Part shown: positions 19,930-27,939 of the stretch, one piece after another
Position numbering within the stretch: position 1 is the stretch's first letter
Layout: each line of letters begins with the position of its first letter
Assembly (NCBI RefSeq): GCF_920984665.1
Contig: NZ_CAKLBP010000002.1
Span: 434,001 to 498,000, forward strand
Direction of reading: 5' to 3'
DNA from: Pedobacter sp. Leaf170
Lineage (GTDB): Bacteria > Bacteroidota > Bacteroidia > Sphingobacteriales > Sphingobacteriaceae
Length of the DNA: 64,000 nucleotides
Translations under genes and position numbers: made by a program
Notes under the pieces: generated by a model
The model's database searches: none
What the model was told of the DNA's origin: nothing
The model's input: the letters and a program-made list of their open reading frames with translations, nothing else

Positions 19930-20649
19930 TTATTCTGCAAATGCTAAAGCCGCAATACTCACTTTTTCTGCACCATTCTCTAAAAGTGTATTTGCACAAG
20001 CTTCTAAAGTAGCACCTGTGGTAATTACATCATCAATTAATAAAATATGCTTGCCTTTAATTAACTCCTGATATGCAATTCCGAAAACATCTTTCATGTT
20101 TTCGTATCTATTATAACGACTTTTTTTGGTCTGGCTTTCTGTTGATGTATTTCTGACTAAAATCTTTTCATCCAAAGGGATGTTCATTTTTTCTGCCACA
20201 CCTTCTGCAATAAATGAGCTCTGGTTATAACCGCGGATACGAAGTTTCTTTCGATGTAACGGAACCGGAATAATTAAATCGATATTTTGATAAAGCGGAC
20301 TGCTACTTAATCGTTCACCGAGTATGCCGCCCAATAAAACACCTATTTCTGTTTTATTATTGTATTTTAAGCTATGGATTAGGTTTTGAACTTTTGCGCC
20401 TTTTCTAAAATAAAGCATTGCCATGGCAGCATGAATGGGTAATCTGCCCCATAATTGTTTGGCTACACGGTTTTCATCGTGGATATGATAATCTGTGTAA
20501 GGCAAATCATAAAAACAGCGTGTGCAAATTAAGTGTTCGTTTTGAAATAGCGATGTACCACATGCATTGCAAAGGTTAGGAAACAACAAGCCAATTAAAT
20601 CAGAGCTCCATTGGCTTAGCCACCATTTATTTAATTTGAGTGCTTCCAT
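19930..20649 (-). CDS. ComF family phosphoribosyltransferase-like protein
   Basis: This 239-residue protein has the N-terminal four-cysteine zinc-binding module (CNACGTSLFQNEHLICTRC near 33-51) and a C-terminal type I phosphoribosyltransferase fold with the PRPP-binding motif HILLIDDVITTGATLEACA. ComF/GntX proteins are linked to DNA uptake and recycling, but their biochemical role is unsettled. Length is typical. It sits upstream of the beta-helix lipoprotein in the same transcription unit. Confidence 0.9.
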   Translation of the reverse strand: MEALKLNKWWLSQWSSDLIGLLFPNLCNACGTSLFQNEHLICTRCFYDLPYTDYHIHDENRVAKQLWGRLPIHAAMAMLYFRKGAKVQNLIHSLKYNNKTEIGVLLGGILGERLSSSPLYQNIDLIIPVPLHRKKLRIRGYNQSSFIAEGVAEKMNIPLDEKILVRNTSTESQTKKSRYNRYENMKDVFGIAYQELIKGKHILLIDDVITTGATLEACANTLLENGAEKVSIAALAFAE

Positions 20650-20700
20650 TATTAATCATTTAACTAAATATAAGGTTTCTTTAGATAAATTGATGTGATG

Positions 20701-20830
20701 ATATATTTCTAGGCTTTTGGCAACCCAAAATAGTAGCAATTGCAGCTGTAATTAAACCTGATGGAAATGACAGCGCCCGTTTTTCTTCGAAAAAACGGGA
20801 CTAAAATGTACAGCAGGACAGCACTATAAT
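20701..20830. repeat. Structured intergenic sequence with nested inverted repeats between rlmN and comF
   Basis: The spacer contains a near-perfect palindrome AATTGCAGCTGTAATT (around 20739-20754) and a hairpin at 20776-20799 in which CCCGTTTTT pairs with AAAAACGGG around a short loop. The hairpin could terminate rlmN transcription on the minus strand, although the T-run on that side is weak. The layout resembles the dispersed hairpin elements of other intergenic regions in this window, but no second copy was found here. Confidence 0.45.
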
Positions 20831-20860
20831 TTTTGAACTGTTTGTGCTTTTCAAAAAAAA

Positions 20861-21922
20861 TTAAGCTTTTGCTTCTTCCTTAACGGCTAATTGTCCGCAG
20901 GCAGCATCGATATCTTTGCCTCGGCTACGGCGAATATTTGTATTTATGCCCTGACTTTTTAAATAGTTGGAAAAGGCATCGATTTTATCTCCATCGGCAT
21001 TTGTAAAATCAGCAAATGAAATTGGATTATATTCGATAAGGTTTACCTTGCAGGGGATATGCTTGCAGAATTTCGCAAGTTCCATAGCATCCGCAATTTC
21101 ATCGTTAAAATCGTTAAAAACGATGTACTCGTAAGTAACGGGGTTTTTGGTTTTAGAGAAATAATATTTTAAAGCTTCGGCTAAAGATTGTAAGGAATTG
21201 GCCTCGTTAATAGGCATTATTTCGTTACGCTTTTTATCGTTTGCCGCGTGTAATGAGAGTGCCAGATTAAATTTCGCACCATCATCACCAAGTTTTTTAA
21301 TCATTTTGGCAATACCGGCAGTAGAAACGGTAATGCGTTTATAACTCATATTTAAACCATCGGGTGCGGTTATGCGTTCGATTGATTTTAGTACGTTGGC
21401 ATAGTTAAGCAAGGGTTCGCCCATACCCATATACACGATATTTGTAAGTGGATTATTGTAGTTTTGTTTAGCTTGTTTATCAATTAGAACAACCTGATCG
21501 TAAATTTCATCGGCATTTAAATTGCGTTTGCGTTCCATGTAACCTGTTGCACAAAATTTACAAGTTAAACTACAACCCACCTGAGAGCTTACACAAGCCG
21601 TCATACGGTCTTCAAGCGGAATTAAAACGCCTTCAACGATGTTTCCATCTGCTAAACGAAAAGTATTCTTTATCGTATAATCGTTGCTGAACTGCGAATT
21701 ATTAACCTGAACAGCATTTATGGTGAAGCTTTCATTTAATGCTTTGCGTAAATCTTTAGAAAGATTACTCATGTCATCAAATGTGGTAACCGATTTCTCC
21801 CACAACCACTGGTAAATTTGCTTAGCCCTGAATGCAGGTTGTTGCATTGCCGTTAAATGTTGCTGTAGTTGTAGCAGATTTAAGGATCGGATATCGATTT
21901 TTTTAATTAATTGTTCTAACAT
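20861..21922 (-). CDS. rlmN: 23S rRNA (adenine(2503)-C2)/tRNA methyltransferase RlmN
   Basis: RlmN is a radical-SAM enzyme that makes 2-methyladenosine at A2503 of 23S rRNA and at A37 of some tRNAs. The CX3CX2C cluster is VGCSLTCKFCATGY (C117, C121 and C124 from ATG 21922). The resolving/methyl-carrying C-terminal cysteine is C342 in DIDAACGQ. MGMGEPLLNY and RITVSTAG are also typical. The start at 21922 (MLEQLIKK, 353 residues) lies one base after the toxin stop codon. An upstream in-frame start at 21937 would overlap the toxin gene. It is thus the third gene of a toxin-antitoxin-led unit. Confidence 0.95.
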   Translation of the reverse strand: MLEQLIKKIDIRSLNLLQLQQHLTAMQQPAFRAKQIYQWLWEKSVTTFDDMSNLSKDLRKALNESFTINAVQVNNSQFSNDYTIKNTFRLADGNIVEGVLIPLEDRMTACVSSQVGCSLTCKFCATGYMERKRNLNADEIYDQVVLIDKQAKQNYNNPLTNIVYMGMGEPLLNYANVLKSIERITAPDGLNMSYKRITVSTAGIAKMIKKLGDDGAKFNLALSLHAANDKKRNEIMPINEANSLQSLAEALKYYFSKTKNPVTYEYIVFNDFNDEIADAMELAKFCKHIPCKVNLIEYNPISFADFTNADGDKIDAFSNYLKSQGINTNIRRSRGKDIDAACGQLAVKEEAKA

Positions 21923-21923
21923 T

Positions 21924-22205
21924 TTATTTATCACCATAGTGACCGGTAGCGGCTACAATGAAAACGGTGATTATGTTTTCATCTACTCTATAAATTAATC
22001 GATCTTTTTGGTTTATTTTTCTCGACCAAAAATTTGATAGATTGTATTTCAAAGCCTCTGGGTTTCCAACCCCATTATATGGGTGGGATTTAAGTTCTTC
22101 GAAAATTTGATTTATTCTTTTAATTGATGCTTTATCTCCTGATTTAAGATGCAGTTTAATTTTCTTTTCAGCTAATTTATCTAAAACTATTGAATATTTT
22201 CCCAT
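21924..22205 (-). CDS. YoeB/Txe-type toxin, RelE superfamily mRNA interferase
   Basis: This 93-residue protein closely follows the YoeB pattern: NPEALKYNLSNFWSRKINQK, then DRLIYRV, then a terminal HY. By alignment with E. coli YoeB (E46, R65, H83, Y84) the catalytic residues would be E50, R69, H89 and Y90, all present, with three extra residues after the tyrosine. The expected activity is ribosome-dependent mRNA cleavage, inhibited by the upstream antitoxin. It overlaps the antitoxin gene by 19 bases and abuts rlmN by one base. Confidence 0.9.
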   Translation of the reverse strand: MGKYSIVLDKLAEKKIKLHLKSGDKASIKRINQIFEELKSHPYNGVGNPEALKYNLSNFWSRKINQKDRLIYRVDENIITVFIVAATGHYGDK

Positions 22206-22426
22206 AACGATTTCGTTGGGTCCAGCGTTTTAACATTGCCTTTTTTGATAGACTCTTCTGCTTTTTCTATTGCATTAACCATATCAATGCCGTATAAATT
22301 TATCGTTTTCTCACGCTCTGTTAGTTCCCGCTCTTCTTTTTTAAACGGAACCTTCAAAGCTTTTGCGATTGCTTTCAAAGCAGCTAATTGCTCTTTGGTT
22401 TCAGGGTGCATAATTAATGTTTCCAT
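22187..22426 (-). CDS. Antitoxin of a YoeB-type pair (DUF2683-like)
   Basis: This 79-residue, highly charged protein begins METLIMHPETKEQLAALKAI, which resembles the DUF2683 antitoxins of Bacteroidota rather than the Phd/YefM fold usually paired with YoeB. The C-terminal tail DPTKSLWENIQ is rich in acidic and aromatic residues, as expected for a toxin-binding segment. It is the first gene of the unit, and its 3' end overlaps the toxin start by 19 bases. Its DNA-binding ability is not evident from the sequence, so autoregulation is uncertain. Confidence 0.78.
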   Translation of the reverse strand: METLIMHPETKEQLAALKAIAKALKVPFKKEERELTEREKTINLYGIDMVNAIEKAEESIKKGNVKTLDPTKSLWENIQ

Positions 22427-22459
22427 AGCTTAAATATTAAATTCTGGCTGAGAATAGCA

Positions 22460-22467
22460 CAAAGGTA
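22460..22467 (-). promoter_or_regulatory. -7 box TACCTTTG for the antitoxin-toxin-rlmN unit
   Basis: On the minus strand TACCTTTG matches TAnnTTTG perfectly, 33 bases before the antitoxin ATG. It would give a transcript with a leader of roughly 25-30 bases covering antitoxin, toxin and rlmN. Confidence 0.55.
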
Positions 22468-22541
22468 CTTAAAAAGGCTTTATGCATGAAGTATATTCCT
22501 AAAAGACTATAAATCAGCAGGTAATTTTACAATTTATTGGT

Positions 22542-23513
22542 TTATCTGCCCCTTTGCCGCGTGTTGGTTTTAGCAGAAGATTTACCTTTTGCAGGGCGTG
22601 AGTTTCGGTTTGAGCCTGGGCCTTTCTGACCTGGTTTAGCTGACGAATGGGCAGATTGTTTTTTACCACCCGATTTTTGAGCAGGCTTAGATGGTTTAAA
22701 GTTTTTTGTTCGTTCTTCCTTTAATTCTGGAATTTCCTCCCATGAGTTGTTTTGTTTTTTAGGTTTGGATGCAGGTTTAGGTTTGGCCTCTGACGAAGAC
22801 TTTTCTACACTTTTCATCATCGTTTCCATTTCCGCTTCCGTAAATTCTCTAAACTCTCCTGTTGGGATGCCTTTCAAATTGATGTTCATAATTCGGGTAC
22901 GCTCCAGCTTGGTTACTTCATAACCAAAATGCTCGCACATTCTGCGAATTTGCCTGTTTAAACCCTGAATTAGAATGATATTGAAGGAGAAAGTTGTAAG
23001 TTGCCGTACTTTACATTTTCTGGTATTTACACCCAAAATGGGTACGCCATTACTCATTTCGAAAATAAAATCTTCGGTAATTGGCTTATTCACTGTAACT
23101 ACATATTCTTTTTCGTGGTTATTGCCTGCACGAAGAATTTTATTTACAATGTCGCCATTATTGGTTAAAAAAATTAATCCTGATGAATCTTTATCTAGCC
23201 TGCCGATTGGGAAAATACGCTCGCTATAGTTAACGTAATCTACAATATTATCCCTAACACTGCTTTCGGTTGTACTGGTAATGCCAACAGGTTTATTAAA
23301 TGCCAAAAGAACAAAGTTACTTTCTTCTTTTGGTTCGATGTTGTGCCCGTTAACCATTACTCTATCTCCGGCTAAAACCTGATCGCCAATTTTGGCTCGC
23401 TTGCCGTTGATGAAAACATTTCCACGTTCTATAAATCTATCCGCCTCGCGACGAGAACATAATCCGCTTTCGCTTATAAATTTATTTAACCGGGTTGCAG
23501 AAGTGTTTTTCAT
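22542..23513 (-). CDS. rluF: 23S rRNA pseudouridine synthase, RluF-like
   Basis: This 323-residue pseudouridine synthase has an N-terminal S4 RNA-binding domain ([20 protein letters not shown]) and an RsuA/RluF-type catalytic core with the aspartate motif [18 protein letters not shown] and the closing motif [17 protein letters not shown]. The RluF subfamily modifies U2604 of 23S rRNA. The last 70 residues are a low-complexity basic tail rich in K, S, P and G, common in Bacteroidota orthologues and presumably RNA-binding. The gene lies just upstream of the rlmN unit on the same strand, so two rRNA-modification genes sit close together. Confidence 0.9.
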   Translation of the reverse strand: MKNTSATRLNKFISESGLCSRREADRFIERGNVFINGKRAKIGDQVLAGDRVMVNGHNIEPKEESNFVLLAFNKPVGITSTTESSVRDNIVDYVNYSERIFPIGRLDKDSSGLIFLTNNGDIVNKILRAGNNHEKEYVVTVNKPITEDFIFEMSNGVPILGVNTRKCKVRQLTTFSFNIILIQGLNRQIRRMCEHFGYEVTKLERTRIMNINLKGIPTGEFREFTEAEMETMMKSVEKSSSEAKPKPASKPKKQNNSWEEIPELKEERTKNFKPSKPAQKSGGKKQSAHSSAKPGQKGPGSNRNSRPAKGKSSAKTNTRQRGR

Positions 23514-23580
23514 GCTGCAATTTTACGGAAATAAATTGTGTAATTAAGGTTATCAAGACATGACAATCTTTTAAAATAAT

Positions 23581-23662
23581 TTAGCCACAGATAAAAAGGA
23601 TGAACACGGATTTGGTTTATTAGCCGTATTTATCCTTTTTATCTGTGTACATCTGTGGTTAA
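23581..23662. repeat. Imperfect long hairpin (CCACAGAT...ATCTGTGG element)
   Basis: The left arm CCACAGAT-AAAAAGGAT-GAACACGG pairs with a right arm that is identical in complement except for a ten-base insertion (about 23641-23650). Sequences of this type recur between genes in Bacteroidota. It sits downstream of the DinB-family gene on the minus strand and could act as its terminator. Confidence 0.7.
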
Positions 23663-23666
23663 AAAT

Positions 23667-24251
23667 TTAGAAAGAAGGATAATCTGCCGTTGGTCCGTAA
23701 CTCATTGGAACCGGAATATCCAATAACCTAAAATAAACGCCTAATTGTGCTCTGTGGTGAGCGGTTTGGCTAAAAGCAATACGTATCATTTCATACCTTG
23801 TCGAATCTGATAAAATCTGTTCGCCATTGCGTAATACCCATCTTTCAGTTAAACTTTCTTCGCTGGCTTTTTCTAATTCTTTTTTGCCTGCGTTGTAGCT
23901 TGCTTCTAAAATTTTAGTTAAATCATCGGCACTTTCAATTTTTTTCTCTTCGTAAGGTGCCGTTGCGAAATCCAATCCATCAGTTGTAAGGGCTAAAGAA
24001 ATCCACTCTGGTAATTCAGCAACATGACTTGCAAGGGATTTCATTTTCATGCTTTTTTCGTGTGGTGCCCAATCGAATTTATCGGCAGGTACACTGGCCA
24101 TAAATATTTTTGAAGTGTTAAATTCAGTTTCAAGTTCTTTTAGTAATGCTTTAATGATTTCCATTTTTTGTTTGTTTAAGTTTTCTTCTTTGTTAATATC
24201 CAGTAGTAAAAAGTCGACTAAGCTCATGTTGTTTGAGGTTTGTTTAGACAA
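23667..24251 (-). CDS. DinB family protein (putative metal-dependent hydrolase/thiol transferase fold)
   Basis: This protein has the DinB four-helix bundle pattern. Conserved histidines lie in KSLASHVAELPEW (near 75) and in the QTAHHRAQLGVYFRLL segment near the C-terminus, which together form the likely metal site. Many DinB members act in thiol-dependent or stress chemistry, but the substrate here is unknown. The long start gives 194 residues. MEIIKALLKELE, about 29 codons in, is a plausible alternative because the family normally begins close to that helix. A WYL regulator lies upstream on the same strand. Confidence 0.82.
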   Translation of the reverse strand: MSKQTSNNMSLVDFLLLDINKEENLNKQKMEIIKALLKELETEFNTSKIFMASVPADKFDWAPHEKSMKMKSLASHVAELPEWISLALTTDGLDFATAPYEEKKIESADDLTKILEASYNAGKKELEKASEESLTERWVLRNGEQILSDSTRYEMIRIAFSQTAHHRAQLGVYFRLLDIPVPMSYGPTADYPSF

Positions 24252-24627
24252 AGAAAATACTGGTGAGTGACAACCCTATGGCAGTGTAAAAAATATATTT
24301 TAGATTTTTTTAAAGACTAAAAATTAAAGATGGATGGCAATAAAACTCTAAGTGATTTGCAGAAATTTAAATTTGTCTTAACCAGACGGGCATTTTTCTT
24401 TTGACAACAAAAGAAACAAAATTGCCGGCTGAAAATTATTCATTTGTGTTTAATGTTTTTTAGGTACTCATGATTGCTTCGCAGTTTTTGTATTAAAGTT
24501 AGTGGTTTGGCTTTGACAATGTATTCCCAATCCCGTACGTACGGGATGTTAGGCCGGTTTAAAGTACAACGAAGAAACACTACTTAGGCTTTACCAAATG
24601 CACATACAAAGTTGTAAAGCTTGTAAC
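24252..24627. other. 376-base gene-free stretch between the WYL regulator and the DinB gene
   Basis: No convincing coding region was found here on either strand. It holds one notable feature, a perfect 18-bp palindrome at 24530-24547, and otherwise AT-rich sequence without a clear promoter match. Confidence 0.7.
24530..24547. repeat. Perfect 18-bp palindrome
   Basis: ATCCCGTACGTACGGGAT equals its own reverse complement. It lies downstream of the WYL-regulator gene and upstream of the DinB gene (both minus strand). It could be a dimeric-protein operator or, since it has no spacer, a cruciform. No T-run follows, so an intrinsic terminator is unlikely. Confidence 0.75.
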
Positions 24628-25317
24628 TCAAAAATCAACTGGCAACATCGTCATATAATCGCTTAATGGCATGTGAGTTTCTTTAGTAAAAGGAATTTGC
24701 AGGTTTTTTAAGCAAACGATTCTTGTTAAATTAAAATCTCGGTATTGATTTCTTAAATGGCACCAGCCGATTAAATGCCAGCTGAAAGCATAAAAAATTA
24801 ATCCGATTGGCTCAACAATCCTTTTGCTTGCTTCATCTTTAATATTTTTATAGTCTATTTCTATAATGTGTTTATCAGAAATTGCCACCTGAATTAATGA
24901 AAGATAATCATAATTAAAGCGTAGCCTGGTTGGCGTTTGCAGCTTTATATGCTGATTCATGGTTTCAAGTTTTTCTTTTTGACCATTCTTTAAAACGGCT
25001 TTTACTTTTGTTAATGCTGTAGCATAATGCGAACGAATGGAATTATCTGCAAAGCCATTTACTAAAGTTTCTACCAATAGTAATGCGTTGGCTTCATCTG
25101 TGTTAAATGAAACTGGAGGTAAAAAGTACCCCTGCACTAAAAAATAGCCTTTATGCTGTTCAAAGCTAATCGGAATACCCTGCTCAACTAATGCTTTTAC
25201 ATCTCGATAAACAGTTCTTACGCTAATATTGAAGCGTTCAGCAATTTTTTCTGCGCTGATGTATTTCTTCGATTGAAGTAGCGTTAAGATACCGAAAAGT
25301 CTGTCGATGCGATTCAT
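24628..25317 (-). CDS. YafY-type WYL-domain transcriptional regulator
   Basis: This 229-residue regulator has an N-terminal winged HTH (SAEKIAERFNISVRTVYRDVKALVEQG) and a WYL-type ligand-sensing region (about 135-215, containing IIEIDYKNIKDEASKRIVEPIGLIFYAFSWHLIGWC). YafY-like proteins commonly repress small metabolic or stress genes nearby and may respond to nucleotides or ligands through WYL. The next gene on the same strand is the DinB-family gene, a plausible target. It stands alone upstream, with 124 bases to the divergent kinase gene. Confidence 0.9.
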   Translation of the reverse strand: MNRIDRLFGILTLLQSKKYISAEKIAERFNISVRTVYRDVKALVEQGIPISFEQHKGYFLVQGYFLPPVSFNTDEANALLLVETLVNGFADNSIRSHYATALTKVKAVLKNGQKEKLETMNQHIKLQTPTRLRFNYDYLSLIQVAISDKHIIEIDYKNIKDEASKRIVEPIGLIFYAFSWHLIGWCHLRNQYRDFNLTRIVCLKNLQIPFTKETHMPLSDYMTMLPVDF

Positions 25318-25441
25318 TTTGTTTGGTTAACTAAAATTAATCAAATTTTTTACATTGCCTTGGTATGTTATTTGTTTAACATAGGTTACATGTGTTTTTC
25401 TATAAATATTCGTTTTATATGATAAACAAAATCTCTATTAA

Positions 25442-27919
25442 ATGGCTGCCGTTATTCAAAAGCGTTTCTTAAGGGCAATAAAAAGTAAGGTAATTATTGG
25501 GTTTTTATTTGCCTGTTTTGCTTTGCTTTTGGCTTGGGGTATCAGTAAGTTCGCCTTTACGCGTATGCTTAGCACTGTTGAGCAAATTTCTGCACCAAAT
25601 GATAAACTTAGGCTGGTAAATAACCTTTCTCACAAAATAGCCAGGCTAGATCAGTTACAACGCGATGAAGCTTTTAACAAGCAAGGCGATTACAGTTTTT
25701 TAAGGGAATCGAGAAAATTAAGGGCTACGCTAGATACCTTGAAGCGCTTATATGATGGAGATTCTTTGCAACTGGCCAGAATTAAATCGATAAAAAATTT
25801 ATTATCTGACAGAGATAAACAATTTGTAGACTACCTCAAGGTTAGAGAAACTTTGGTTAATACAAAATCTTTTTCTGAAGAGGTTAAAAAGTTGAATGAT
25901 TTAGTGGTAAAAAGGTCTGTACAATCAGATAGTGCAGTTTTAACAACTGAAACCACTACATCTACCACAACCGTTGCACCCGAAGAGGCGCAAAAATCAA
26001 AAGGCTTTTTAAGCAAGCTTTTTGGTAAAAAGAAATCTGATGTTTACAAAATTATAAACGAAGAATTTAAAGTAAAACGTGATACTTTAAATGCGAAAGC
26101 TGAAGACAGCATTATGAAAAGCATGACGGGTTCGTTAAAAAATATCGAACTTGAGCAGCGACAGAAAAGCCAGAAATTTTTAAAACGGGAAGCTGAATTA
26201 TCTAATGCGAGTAATGCCTTAACGGCTCAAATGCTGCAAATTTTGAGAGAAGTTGAAGGGCAGGCCGTGGCACAAATAGATTTAAACGGTATTCAGGCAA
26301 AGCAAGTTGTAAATGATGGTATTACCCAAATTACCGTAATTATCATTGCTTTCTTTTTGCTAACGGTTATTTTGCTTTATTTTATCTTAACAGATATCAC
26401 TAAAAGCAATCGGTACAGAAAGGAGCTGGAGCAGGCGAAAGATGAGGCAGAATACCACGGAAAGGCAAAACAACGCTTCCTTTCTAATATGAGTCATGAG
26501 ATTAGGACGCCTTTGCAGTCTATTTTAGGTTATGCAGAATTGATTGCACATCAAGATAATCCTAAAAAGAAAGATATCGATGCTATCTATCAATCCTCTA
26601 TTCATTTGCTGCAGATTGTTAATGAAGTGCTGGATTACAACAGAATTATTTCAGGAGAGTTTAGTTTTAACAACCAGGTTTTTGACATCCGTAAAATTTT
26701 GAGCGAAGTGATTTCTGTGATGCGACCATTAGCAGAGCAAAAATCGTTGCTGCTTAATGCCAATTTAGACATTACTGGTGTTGAGTTTGTTAGAGGTGAT
26801 GCCTTCAGGTTAAAACAAATTCTGTTTAATTTAATTGGTAATGCCGTCAAATTTACCCTAAAAGGGGAGATAAATTTATCCGTTGCCTGCAAAAGGCAAG
26901 GAGATGATTTACACTTTCATTTTACCATACAGGATACCGGAATTGGTTTTGAAGAGAGCGATATCAGCAAAATATTTAACGAATTTGAGCAGATAGAATC
27001 GCCGGAAAAATATGTTATTAACCAAACCGGAACAGGCTTAGGCTTACCAATAGTAAAATCTTTAATCGAAGCGCAAGGCGGAAGAATTCATGTAAAAAGT
27101 AAACCATCAAAGGGTACAACCTTTAATATATACTTAACTTACCAATACACTGATGAAAAGGTAAATGAAGCATTAGATTTGGAACATTATGCCATTGTAA
27201 ACCCGGGTTTGGTTTGGATTATTGATGATGATAAGCTTATTCTTGATTTATGTGGTTTCATTTTCGGTAAAAATAAAATTCCGTATAAAAGCTTTAATCA
27301 TGTGGCTGATATTTTACATGAAGAGGTTGCCCCAGATTTAAAATACGTATTAATTGATATGCGAATGCCCGAAATGAGCGGTATTGAATTGTGCCATTTA
27401 TTAAGGAAAAAACTCCCAGCCGAAGTTAAGTTTTACGCCATAACAGCCCAGGTTTTACCAGAGGAAAGAGAAATGGTTCTGGGTGATGGATTTGATGGTT
27501 TGATTATGAAACCCTTCCAGGCGGTAGATTTATTATCAATTTTTGATAAAACTAAAATTGTTACTGATGCAATAGAGTTTGATTTTTCTTCAATAGAGAA
27601 AATGACTTTTGGCGACCAGCAGATGCTGGAAAAAATATTAACGAGGTTTAAATTAGATTGTGTTAACGATTCAAAAGAACTTACACAATATATTAAAGAT
27701 AATAATCAGGATAAAAGCAGGCTAATTGTTCATCGCCTTGCCGGGCGAACCGCCCAAATGGGTGCTAAAACTTTAGCAACCGCTTTCCGCGAATTGGAAA
27801 TAGATATTGCCGAGATTGGATTAACAGATGGAAATTCTAAAGAAGTTCTAAATCAACTCCAAAAACTGGAGGGTTTAATCGCGGTTATAGAAGAAATGGA
27901 ATGCGCTGGAGCAAAATAA
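25442..27919 (+). CDS. Hybrid sensor histidine kinase with receiver and HPt domains
   Basis: This 825-residue inner-membrane kinase has a membrane helix at about 16-40, a long extracytoplasmic, largely helical sensor region (40-297), and a second membrane helix at about 298-320. HisKA follows with the phospho-accepting H352 (FLSNMSHEIRTPLQS), then an HATPase_c domain (NLIGNAVKFTLKGEINLS, GLGLPIVKSLIEAQGG). Next comes a receiver domain (VWIIDDDK, phospho-aspartate D639 in VLIDMRMPEMSG) and an HPt-like end with H764 (LIVHRLAGRTAQMG). The full phosphorelay is therefore in one chain. The signal is unknown. It converges with a sigma-54 regulator gene 20 bases away, a likely partner. Confidence 0.93.
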   Translation: MAAVIQKRFLRAIKSKVIIGFLFACFALLLAWGISKFAFTRMLSTVEQISAPNDKLRLVNNLSHKIARLDQLQRDEAFNKQGDYSFLRESRKLRATLDTLKRLYDGDSLQLARIKSIKNLLSDRDKQFVDYLKVRETLVNTKSFSEEVKKLNDLVVKRSVQSDSAVLTTETTTSTTTVAPEEAQKSKGFLSKLFGKKKSDVYKIINEEFKVKRDTLNAKAEDSIMKSMTGSLKNIELEQRQKSQKFLKREAELSNASNALTAQMLQILREVEGQAVAQIDLNGIQAKQVVNDGITQITVIIIAFFLLTVILLYFILTDITKSNRYRKELEQAKDEAEYHGKAKQRFLSNMSHEIRTPLQSILGYAELIAHQDNPKKKDIDAIYQSSIHLLQIVNEVLDYNRIISGEFSFNNQVFDIRKILSEVISVMRPLAEQKSLLLNANLDITGVEFVRGDAFRLKQILFNLIGNAVKFTLKGEINLSVACKRQGDDLHFHFTIQDTGIGFEESDISKIFNEFEQIESPEKYVINQTGTGLGLPIVKSLIEAQGGRIHVKSKPSKGTTFNIYLTYQYTDEKVNEALDLEHYAIVNPGLVWIIDDDKLILDLCGFIFGKNKIPYKSFNHVADILHEEVAPDLKYVLIDMRMPEMSGIELCHLLRKKLPAEVKFYAITAQVLPEEREMVLGDGFDGLIMKPFQAVDLLSIFDKTKIVTDAIEFDFSSIEKMTFGDQQMLEKILTRFKLDCVNDSKELTQYIKDNNQDKSRLIVHRLAGRTAQMGAKTLATAFRELEIDIAEIGLTDGNSKEVLNQLQKLEGLIAVIEEMECAGAK

Positions 27920-27939
27920 TTTTCGCCGTTCTTACCACA

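Noticed and set aside
24262..24285. GTGACA...GCAGTGT as an operator for the WYL regulator
   Set aside because: The half-sites match poorly and the spacing is irregular, so there is no adequate support.
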